A stretch of 64,000 nt of DNA from Deltaproteobacteria bacterium (GTDB taxonomy: Bacteria > Desulfobacterota > Dissulfuribacteria > Dissulfuribacterales > QOAL01), in the NCBI GenBank assembly GCA_026986785.1, contig JALSNW010000052.1:1-64000 (forward strand), given 5' to 3'. Both the position numbers and the translations under genes were made by a program. Shown here piece after piece: positions 54,301 to 61,376 of this stretch (positions are counted from its first letter, which is position 1; every line of letters starts with the position of its first letter). A model generated the notes under the pieces. It saw nothing but the letters and a program-made list of their open reading frames with translations, made no database searches and was not told the origin of the DNA.

Positions 54301-54345
54301 TAGTAGTTGTGAATTTAGAATATACCATGAACGGGAGAGTTTAAT

Positions 54346-56115
54346 ATGGAAAAAAGAAATATTTTGGTCGTGGGTTCTGGCGGACGAGAGCATGCCCTTT
54401 GCTGGAAGTTTTCCCAGAGTCCAAGGGCTGGCAAGATCTATTGTGCACCTGGAAATGCCGGTATATCTCAGCATGCAGAGTGTATATCGATCAAGGCATC
54501 AGACATAGATGGGCTTGCAGAATTTGCAAGGAAGAACCAGGTAGACATCACTGTGGTTGGGCCAGAGGCCCCACTTGCCGATGGCATAGTGGACTATTTT
54601 CAAAGGGAAGGCCTTAAGGTCTTCGGGCCAGACAAGAAGGCCGCCGAGATTGAGGCCAGCAAGGTATTCACCAAGGATCTGTTGACCAAATACAAGATCT
54701 CCACGGGGCAATACAAGGTCTTTGATGATGCTGATAAGGCCTTGAGCTATGTAAAAAACGAAACAGGGGTACCAGTAGTGATAAAGGCCGATGGTTTGGC
54801 AGCAGGTAAAGGTGTCCTTCTGTGTTTCACTCTCAAGGAGGCCGAGGAGGCCATTGACTTGGTCTTCAGGAAAAGGGCATTTGGTGAGGCAGGGGACCGC
54901 CTCATAGTGGAGGAGTTTCTGGATGGTGAAGAGGCATCTTTCATGGCTATCACCGATGGCAATACTGTCTTGCCACTTGCTACCTCTCAAGATCACAAGG
55001 CGGTATTCGATGGTGACAAAGGCCCCAATACTGGGGGTATGGGGGCCTATTCGCCTGCCCCAGTTGTCACCCCTGAACTTTTCAATAGGGTGATGGACGA
55101 GATCATGAAGCCTACTGTTCGGGCAATGGCCGAGGAAGGTCGTCCTTACAAAGGTGTGCTCTATGCTGGTCTAATCATAAAGGATGGAGAGCCAAAGGTA
55201 CTCGAATTCAACTGTAGGTTTGGGGATCCAGAGGCCCAACCCATATTGATGCGTATGGAAACAGACCTCTTGGACATGGTAGAGGCGGCCATCGATGGTA
55301 GTCTGGGCCAGCAGGATATAGATTGGGACAGCAGGGCATCTGTCTGCGTGGTGCTTGCGTCCGATGGTTATCCTGGAAAATATGAGACCGGGAAAAAGAT
55401 CGAAGGCCTGGACAAGGTCTCCGAGATGAAGGATGTTATGGTCTTTCATGCCGGTACCAAGTTGGAAAATGGGCACTATGTCACTGCAGGAGGCAGGGTT
55501 CTCGGGGTCACGGCCCTGGGAGAGACCATAGAGGATGCCATAAAGAGGGCATACAAGGCGGTTTCCAAGATAAAATGGGATGGAATGCATTATAGAAGAG
55601 ACATTGGCCAGAAAGCGCTGAGGCATATTGCAGGCAATTACGAGGTGGCAATCGTAATGGGAAGCAAGAGTGATGAAAAAGTTATGAAAAAGGCCGCCAG
55701 TGTGCTTTCTGATTTCGGTATTGCATTTCAGACCAGGGTCCTGTCTGCCCATAGGTGCCCGGAGCATACGGCAGCATTTGCAAAGGAGGCCCTTGACAAG
55801 GGCGTCAAGGTCATCATCGCAGGGGCTGGAATGGCCGCACATCTTGCAGGTGTCATGGCTGCACACACGACCTTGCCTGTCATAGGAGTGCCCATCGACA
55901 GTTCCCCCTTGAATGGAATGGATGCCTTGTTGTCAACTGTTCAGATGCCTCCTGGTGTGCCTGTGGCTACAATGGGTATTGGAAAGGCCGGTGCAAAAAA
56001 TGCTGCCTTTTTTGCCCTGGAGATCTTGGCCCTTTCAAGGCCGGATCTCATGGAGAAACTGGTCAGGTTCAGGAAAGAGCAGGCATCAGAGATACTCTCA
56101 ATAAAGATAAAATAG
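54346..56115 (+). CDS. purDE: Fused PurD-PurE: GAR synthetase and N5-CAIR mutase
   Basis: This 589-residue protein joins two purine enzymes. Residues 1-425 are PurD, an ATP-grasp ligase (VVGSGGREHALCWKF, VVIKADGLAAGKGVLL, GPNTGGMGAYSPAP, LEFNCRFGDPEAQPI), making glycinamide ribotide. From about residue 430 it is PurE (VAIVMGSKSDEKVMKKA, RVLSAHRCPEHTA, IIAGAGMAAHLAGVMAAH, LLSTVQMPPGVPVATM), which rearranges the carboxylated aminoimidazole. SAHR is followed by Cys and AGAG by Met where Thr and Gly are usual. There is no stop or frameshift between the halves. Confidence 0.95.
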   Translation: MEKRNILVVGSGGREHALCWKFSQSPRAGKIYCAPGNAGISQHAECISIKASDIDGLAEFARKNQVDITVVGPEAPLADGIVDYFQREGLKVFGPDKKAAEIEASKVFTKDLLTKYKISTGQYKVFDDADKALSYVKNETGVPVVIKADGLAAGKGVLLCFTLKEAEEAIDLVFRKRAFGEAGDRLIVEEFLDGEEASFMAITDGNTVLPLATSQDHKAVFDGDKGPNTGGMGAYSPAPVVTPELFNRVMDEIMKPTVRAMAEEGRPYKGVLYAGLIIKDGEPKVLEFNCRFGDPEAQPILMRMETDLLDMVEAAIDGSLGQQDIDWDSRASVCVVLASDGYPGKYETGKKIEGLDKVSEMKDVMVFHAGTKLENGHYVTAGGRVLGVTALGETIEDAIKRAYKAVSKIKWDGMHYRRDIGQKALRHIAGNYEVAIVMGSKSDEKVMKKAASVLSDFGIAFQTRVLSAHRCPEHTAAFAKEALDKGVKVIIAGAGMAAHLAGVMAAHTTLPVIGVPIDSSPLNGMDALLSTVQMPPGVPVATMGIGKAGAKNAAFFALEILALSRPDLMEKLVRFRKEQASEILSIKIK

Positions 56116-56118
56116 TAT

Positions 56119-56163
56119 TGACCTGGATTATGCACTTCATATGCCTTGGAAAGATAATTCCTA
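56119..56163 (-). repeat. Dispersed intergenic repeat (L type)
   Basis: Minus strand: GGAATTATCTTTCCAAGGC, ATATGAAGTGCATAATCC, AGGTC. It starts just after the purDE stop codon. Confidence 0.65.
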
Positions 56164-56223
56164 ATTGCCGAGTCTGTTTTGTCGTCGGATACGTGAAATA
56201 CCAAGATGGTCTAACGTGTCCTC

Positions 56224-56254
56224 TGGCTTGAGACTGTATAATCCAGGATTAAAG
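56224..56254 (+). repeat. Dispersed intergenic repeat, core with TATAAT
   Basis: TGGCTTGAGACTGTATAATCC, then AGGATTAAAG. It ends four bases before the Sua5-like start codon, and its AGGA is the only ribosome-binding-site-like sequence there. Confidence 0.6.
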
Positions 56255-56257
56255 ATC

Positions 56258-56878
56258 ATGGGAGATATCCAAGAGGCAGCAAGGATTTTGCGGGCTGGTG
56301 GTGTCTGTGTAATACCAACAGAGACCAGTTACGGTCTGGCTGCATCCATTGTAGAAAATCAGGCCCTTGAAAGGATATACAGGATCAAGAGGCGTCCTTT
56401 GGATAAGCCCCTTCTCATCCTGATAGACAGTATTTCACAGGCCCCTGTAGATCATGCCTCGATTTCACCATGCGCCAGGCAGCTAATGGAGGCCTTTTGG
56501 CCTGGCCCCCTTACACTTCTCCTTCCTGCCAAACAAGGCTTGCCCTTTGCCTTGACTGGTGGGACGGGTAGGATAGGGGTGCGGGTATCGAGTCATCCTG
56601 TTGCAGCTTCACTTGTTCAGGCTGTTGGTGTTCCTATAACTGCCACAAGTGCCAATATATCTGGCAAGGGGCTTCCAAAGAGCATAGGAGAAGTAAAGGT
56701 GCAGTTCCGTCAAGAACAGCCGGACTTTTTTTTGGATATTGGGAAGATATCCCCTGGACCTGCCTCGACCATAATCGATGTGACTGTAGAGCCTCCGAGA
56801 ATAGTCAGGGTCGGTGCGATCAACCTGGAAGATATTCGGGCCTTATGTGAAATAACGCCTTTTGGAGATTGCTTCTGA
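56258..56878 (+). CDS. Sua5/YciO/YrdC-type threonylcarbamoyl-AMP synthase
   Basis: The 206-residue YrdC-fold protein makes threonylcarbamoyl-adenylate for the t6A tRNA modification. Motifs: CVIPTETSYGLAASI, KRRPLDKPLLILI (the KxR..S/P nucleotide site), ITATSANISGKGLPKS and a closing PPRIVRVGAI. ATG 56258 begins at the family N-terminus; the longer open frame upstream is repeat DNA. The last 59 bp overlap the converging ttcA-like gene. Confidence 0.88.
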   Translation: MGDIQEAARILRAGGVCVIPTETSYGLAASIVENQALERIYRIKRRPLDKPLLILIDSISQAPVDHASISPCARQLMEAFWPGPLTLLLPAKQGLPFALTGGTGRIGVRVSSHPVAASLVQAVGVPITATSANISGKGLPKSIGEVKVQFRQEQPDFFLDIGKISPGPASTIIDVTVEPPRIVRVGAINLEDIRALCEITPFGDCF

Positions 56879-57548
56879 TCTTCTTGTTGGTGGAATAGAG
56901 TTGGGTCAAGAGATCCCTGATCTCCTGTCTCCTTGATGTCGTGACAGATGGACATCTGTTCTTACAGACAGGCAGTTTCAGGATGTCCGTGGCCCTTTCT
57001 ATCTTTCCCTTTTCAATCAGGGCCAAGGGCCGAATTATAGTGATCAGCCCCTTGAACATCTCCTGTCTGGGTAGCATTGTACTCATTTCACCGCTATAGC
57101 ACATGTTGATGAAGAATGTTTCTATCAAATCATCAAGGTTGTGGCCCATGGCTATCTTGTTGCAACCAAGGGCACGAGTGAGTTCAAAGAGTCTCTTGCG
57201 CCTATTGAGAGAACAGATGAAACAGGGGCTTTTACCCCTGTTTTGTTTGCCATGTGCATAAGGGCCGAAATCTGTCTCCTCCATGTGCCAAGGCAGTTTG
57301 AGCCTGGAAAAATGTATTTGCAGTGTATGCCAGGTGTCCTTGTTGCCAAATCCCATATCAAGATAGACTGGGAATATGTGGAAAGATATTGGCGCTTTTT
57401 GGGTCCACTTGTCCAGGAAATGGAGCATTACAAGGCTGTCTGCCCCGCCTGATACAGCCACCATTATGCGGTCTCCATCTTCCAAGAGGCCATATCTGTG
57501 TATGGCCCTGCCCATGAGTTTGTTGATTTCTTTTACGATGTACGCCAT
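56820..57548 (-). CDS. TtcA-family tRNA thiolation ATPase
   Basis: This 242-residue PP-loop enzyme has the ATP motif VAVSGGADSLVML (SGGADS 33-38) and the Cys pair SPCFIC (109, 112), followed by GCNKIAMGHNLDDLIETFF, the order of TtcA proteins that thiolate a tRNA cytidine using an Fe-S cluster. A third Cys region, VCKNRCPS, lies near the C-terminus. ATG 57548 is preferred; upstream in-frame residues have no family character. The substrate nucleotide is inferred. Confidence 0.85.
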   Translation of the reverse strand: MAYIVKEINKLMGRAIHRYGLLEDGDRIMVAVSGGADSLVMLHFLDKWTQKAPISFHIFPVYLDMGFGNKDTWHTLQIHFSRLKLPWHMEETDFGPYAHGKQNRGKSPCFICSLNRRKRLFELTRALGCNKIAMGHNLDDLIETFFINMCYSGEMSTMLPRQEMFKGLITIIRPLALIEKGKIERATDILKLPVCKNRCPSVTTSRRQEIRDLLTQLYSTNKKIRSNLQKALFHIRPEYLPG

Positions 57549-57659
57549 TTTAGAAGCTTGTGGTGTCTGGATCATGTGCCCTGCAATTTCATAGAATCTG
57601 CTTTGTTGTCGGGCAGTTGAAGGACCAAAGTACGTCTTTCGTGTCATCCTTTCTCATCT

Positions 57660-57692
57660 TCGGCAACCTTGCAAGCTGCACAATCCAGGCTT
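57660..57692 (+). repeat. Dispersed intergenic repeat (S type)
   Basis: TCGGCAACCTTGCAAGC, TGCACAATCCAGGCTTA. Confidence 0.7.
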
Positions 57693-57844
57693 ATATTGTG
57701 ACCTATGTCCATTGTCCAGGATATTCATTATCTTGTATCCAAATGTCGAATAAAAACACTGCTTTTTTCATTGGAGTAGTGACTCTCTCAAGGCATATGG
57801 ATATCTCCCCAAAAGATCCTTTGACCCCAATGATTCGTTGGAGG

Positions 57845-57905
57845 CTTGAATCCAGCTTATGCACTTCAAATGCCTGAAAAAGACAATTTTTTTTGAATGA
57901 TTGTA
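57845..57905 (-). repeat. Dispersed intergenic repeat (L type), long copy
   Basis: Minus strand: ATACAATCATTCAAAAAAAA, TTGTCTTTTTCAGGCA, TTTGAAGTGCATAAGC, TGGATTC. It shows the fullest left part of the L unit. Confidence 0.7.
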
Positions 57906-57970
57906 TGGTTGGCCTCTATTTGATATCCTTGTCTTTTTACCTAAAAAATAGGGTTCGATCCTTGATCAGT

Positions 57971-58027
57971 CCTCAGGCATTTGAAGCCACAAGGATCTGG
58001 CAATTTCAACAGATTTGTCAACTCGCC
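57971..58027 (+). repeat. Third repeat module, shared with 28441-28495
   Basis: CTCAGGCATTTGAAGCCAC, AAGGATCTGGCAATTTC, AACAGATTTG, then TCGCCAGG. About three quarters identical by eye to the inverted module at 28441-28495. Confidence 0.65.
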
Positions 58028-58314
58028 AGGCAGCTTGGAGACAAAAACCCCACTGTTTTCACCTGGCCTTGTGCCTTTCATAGATTGGCGCGGAGGATGA
58101 TTTGGGATCAAGTGTTGTCCTTTTGGCCCAACCTGCATGGTATTTTGTCCTTTTGCCCTGGCCCAACCTCCAGGCTTTGGTGTGTTTCATGCCCCACAAA
58201 ACTTGTGGGTCTGAAGATTCATGGTATCCTGGACGGATTTCTCCATGTAGAAAATAACCACCACAAGGCCAATAATAATAAGACTATGATCCAGAACAAC
58301 CTATCTCTATTCAT

Positions 58315-59337
58315 ATGAAATTTTTCTCCGAATTCAAGTGGATAATACTCCTTTATCTCTTGTTTATCTTGAGCTGGTTTGCATATAACAAGTGGCAAGA
58401 TACCATGAAACCAGTGGCAAGAAGCGGTTCGGCCATTGTGTTCGAGGTCCCAAAGGGCTCTTCTTTCAAGAGCATAGCCAAGGAGTTGGAGGACGATGGC
58501 CTCATAAGATCGAAAGAGGCCTTATATATCCTGGCATGGTACAAGAAAGAGCTGGCCTCCATCAAGGCTGGGGAATACAAGCTCAGTCCAGCAATGACTC
58601 CTGAGGAGATCCTCGAGACCCTGGTGACTGGAAAGGTCATAAGGCATCTTATCACCATACCAGAGGGTTATAACATGTTTCAGATTGCCAGGCTATTGGA
58701 GAGGGGGGGGGTAGTGAAAAAACAGGCATTTCTCAAGGTCTGCACAGACTGGGATTTTTTGAGAAAGTCAGGCATACAGGAAGATAGCGCCGAGGGTTAT
58801 CTCTTTCCTGAAAGCTATTACCTGTCGAAGAATAGTAGCCCACGAGAGATAGCTCAGACCTTCATCAACCAGTTCTGGAAGATCTGGAAAGACAATCATT
58901 TCAACAAGAGGCTCAAGGAGATCAATAGCAGTGTGCATGAGGTTGTCACCCTCGCCTCTATAGTAGAACTCGAGGCGGCAGTTCCAGAGGAAAAACCCAT
59001 TATAGCAAGTGTGTTCTGGAACAGGCTGAAGAGAGGGATACCCCTTCAGGCAGATCCCACAGTCAAATATGGGGTGCTGATAGAGAAGAAGATCAAGAAA
59101 AGGAGGCTTACTTGGAAGGACCTGAGAAAAAGTACCCCGTATAATACTTATACCTTGCATGGCCTGCCCAAAGGCCCTATTGCCAATCCTGGTCTTGATT
59201 CTTTGAGAGCCGTCCTCTATCCAAAGAAGACCGACTATCTCTATTTTGTATCAAAGGGCAATGGCAGGCATTATTTTTCAAAGACCCTCAAAGAGCACAA
59301 CCGGGCTGTTGAAAGATATATCAAGTCCCACCGCTGA
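58315..59337 (+). CDS. mltG: Endolytic murein transglycosylase MltG
   Basis: MltG cleaves nascent glycan strands at the inner membrane and sets chain length. The 340-residue protein has one N-terminal TM (WIILLYLLFILSWFAYNKW), a LysM-like VPKGSSFKSIAKELEDDGLI, then the YceG core ITIPEGYNMFQIARLLE, EGYLFPESYYL, the catalytic Glu at about 218 in TLASIVELEAA, and LQADPTVKYG. The end, YLYFVSKGNGRHYFSKTLKE, is typical. Confidence 0.94.
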   Translation: MKFFSEFKWIILLYLLFILSWFAYNKWQDTMKPVARSGSAIVFEVPKGSSFKSIAKELEDDGLIRSKEALYILAWYKKELASIKAGEYKLSPAMTPEEILETLVTGKVIRHLITIPEGYNMFQIARLLERGGVVKKQAFLKVCTDWDFLRKSGIQEDSAEGYLFPESYYLSKNSSPREIAQTFINQFWKIWKDNHFNKRLKEINSSVHEVVTLASIVELEAAVPEEKPIIASVFWNRLKRGIPLQADPTVKYGVLIEKKIKKRRLTWKDLRKSTPYNTYTLHGLPKGPIANPGLDSLRAVLYPKKTDYLYFVSKGNGRHYFSKTLKEHNRAVERYIKSHR

Positions 59338-59401
59338 GGCTGCTGAACTTGAAGACTATTCGATGAAATTCATTTAGGAGAGTTATTTGGTGCCACTTCG
59401 T

Positions 59402-61375
59402 TCATTTTATTTCCTCTGTACACGCAACCCAATGGCCGGATTTTATTTCTCTCAGTTGTGGTAAGTTTAATCTGCAATAGTCTTTCTTAATTGGACAATA
59501 AGGATAAAATGGGCACATCAAAGTATTCCAATTCACGTCTGGCACCGGAGAGGGTTTTTTATAACGACGACGCTCAATTGCAGGATCAGTTGTAAGCACC
59601 GCTGACATTAGTAACTCAGTATAGGGATGAAGTGGGCAATTGTAAACTTCTTCAGACGGCCCAAGTTCTACAATCTTACCCTTGTACATGACCACAGTAA
59701 TAGTGCTCATGAGTCTTATGATTTCAAGATCATGTGAAATCAGGACCAATGCCATCTGCTCTTTTTGTTTCTGCCTTAATAATCCCAGTATCCTCGAACA
59801 CGTATAAGTATCAACTGCGCTCACGGGCTCGTCAGCAAATAGAAGTTTTGGCTTTGTGATTAATGCCCTGGCAATGGCAATCCTCTGCTTTTGGCCATGG
59901 CTCAGTTCAATTGGATATCTATCTAACAACTCTTGTTCTAGATTAAGTTGATCAAACAACTCCTCAGCTGCAGTCCTCGCCTGAATCTTATCAGGATAGA
60001 CCCTGTGAAGGAGAGCTGGCTCCAATATAATGTCCATGACACGCATCTTTGGATTAAGGCTTGCGTCAGGATTCTGAAATACACCCTGCATCTGCGCCCT
60101 GTACGGCCTTAGAGCTCCATATCCCATGTTCGTGATATCTCTGCCTTCAAATACGATCCGACCATTTTCTATAGGGAGTAATCGCAGTGCCGCTTTCATC
60201 GCGGTTGTCTTTCCAGCTGCACTTTCACCTACAATTCCAAGACATTGCCCTGGTTGGACATTAAAGGAGACATGCTGTACTGCAAGATTCCTCCTATTCC
60301 TACGAAATAGATCCCTGAATGACAATCCTGATCTATATGACACTGACAAATCATGGACATCTATTATTGGGGTGTTCTCCTTTGATGGAAAGACCGACGT
60401 ACTATCTATTGTGTTAGAGTTGACCATAGATATTCGCCCTGATAGGTGGCACCGTACTAGGACATGGTCAGATACCCGAGTAAGATCAGGTAATCGAGTA
60501 CGGCAAATGTCAACGACGAAATCGCATCTACTTGCAAAGGGACAGCCGGGATAGCTCCTTTTTAAATCACCCGGGCTTTTAGATGTTGGCTTTTCCAGAT
60601 GATAAAGTGAATGAAGCAGACTCATTGTATAAGGATGGTGGGGATTTTTAAGGATCACTTCAACCTTACCTGACTCCATGACAAGGCCTTCCAGCAAGAC
60701 TGTTACATAGTCGGCTGTCCTTGCGACCACTCCCATATCATGGGTCACAAAAAGCACACCTAATCCTTCTTCATCACAAAGTGATCTAATGAGGTCAAGT
60801 ACCTTTACCTGTCGAGTACGGTCCACAGCAGTTGTGGGCTCATCGGCTATCAACAGTTTTGGGGTATTGAGCAGGGCCATCCCGATTAATAATCTTTGGC
60901 GCATCCCCCCTGAAAGCTGATGTGGATAGGAATTGAGCACTCTGTCTCTATCCGCAAGATCAAGAAGTGCAAGTATATTTTTAAAACGTTCAATTGCTTT
61001 TCTTGAAGACAGGTTCCTTCGTGCAGCAATCTCAATTGCCTGTCTTCGTATAGAGAGAAAGGGATTGAGCCCAGCATAGGCAGATTGTGGTATAAAGGTG
61101 ATATCAGTACCCAAGAGCTTCCTGCGCTCTTTGTGATTCATATGCAGGATATCCTTGCCTTCAAAAAGCACCTCTCCAAGAACGGTTATATCTCCATTTA
61201 AAAAAAATTTTACAAGTCCAAGCATTGCAAGGGTTGCTGTGGTCTTGCCACTTCCACTCTCGCCCACAAGTGCTGTGGTCTTGCCTCTGTGAACATTTAA
61301 AGATAGATCTTGCAGGATATACCCATTATAATTTTCCGTTGATAGGGATACCTTGAGGCCCTTTACAACCAGCAA
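59402..61375 (-). CDS. Fused double ABC ATPase of oligopeptide/nickel (Opp/Dpp) type
   Basis: This 657-residue protein carries two ATPase domains equivalent to DppD and DppF in one chain. Domain 1 has GESGSGKTTATLAML, LSGGMRQRLLIG, LLIADEPTTAVD and a C-terminal Cys motif (CPFASRCDFVVDICR). Domain 2 has GESAAGKTTAMKAAL, a deviant signature LSHGQKQRIAIARA, LLFADEPVSAVD and CPFYPYCPIKKDYCRL. Such Cys motifs occur at the ends of peptide-ABC ATPases and can bind an Fe-S cluster. The start is TTG at 61375, one base after the stop of the AAA+ gene. No permease or binding protein is in the window. Base composition is AT-richer than its neighbours. Confidence 0.9.
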   Translation of the reverse strand: MLVVKGLKVSLSTENYNGYILQDLSLNVHRGKTTALVGESGSGKTTATLAMLGLVKFFLNGDITVLGEVLFEGKDILHMNHKERRKLLGTDITFIPQSAYAGLNPFLSIRRQAIEIAARRNLSSRKAIERFKNILALLDLADRDRVLNSYPHQLSGGMRQRLLIGMALLNTPKLLIADEPTTAVDRTRQVKVLDLIRSLCDEEGLGVLFVTHDMGVVARTADYVTVLLEGLVMESGKVEVILKNPHHPYTMSLLHSLYHLEKPTSKSPGDLKRSYPGCPFASRCDFVVDICRTRLPDLTRVSDHVLVRCHLSGRISMVNSNTIDSTSVFPSKENTPIIDVHDLSVSYRSGLSFRDLFRRNRRNLAVQHVSFNVQPGQCLGIVGESAAGKTTAMKAALRLLPIENGRIVFEGRDITNMGYGALRPYRAQMQGVFQNPDASLNPKMRVMDIILEPALLHRVYPDKIQARTAAEELFDQLNLEQELLDRYPIELSHGQKQRIAIARALITKPKLLFADEPVSAVDTYTCSRILGLLRQKQKEQMALVLISHDLEIIRLMSTITVVMYKGKIVELGPSEEVYNCPLHPYTELLMSAVLTTDPAIERRRYKKPSPVPDVNWNTLMCPFYPYCPIKKDYCRLNLPQLREIKSGHWVACTEEIK

Positions 61376-61376
61376 A

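Larger units (their letters stand above)
54047..54345. other. Divergent intergenic region with repeats
   Basis: No gene is seen between the sensor kinase (minus) and purDE (plus). The right half holds two repeat units (54211-54264 and 54270-54300). GAGAGTTTA sequence just upstream of purDE is a weak ribosome-binding site. Confidence 0.5.
57549..58314. other. 766-bp repeat-rich intergenic region between divergent genes
   Basis: This region between the ttcA-like gene (minus) and mltG (plus) has no credible gene. It contains repeat units at 57660-57692, 57845-57905 and 57971-58027. It shares module types with the 28.15-28.92 kb region, including the otherwise unique third module. A tandem-like doublet (TTTTGGCCCAACC and TTTTGCCCTGGCCCAACC) occurs at 58120-58170. 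Confidence 0.6.

Noticed and set aside
57893-58318. 141-codon plus-strand reading frame before mltG
   Set aside because: It is composed largely of repeat module sequence with no domain signature, and it runs into the mltG start.
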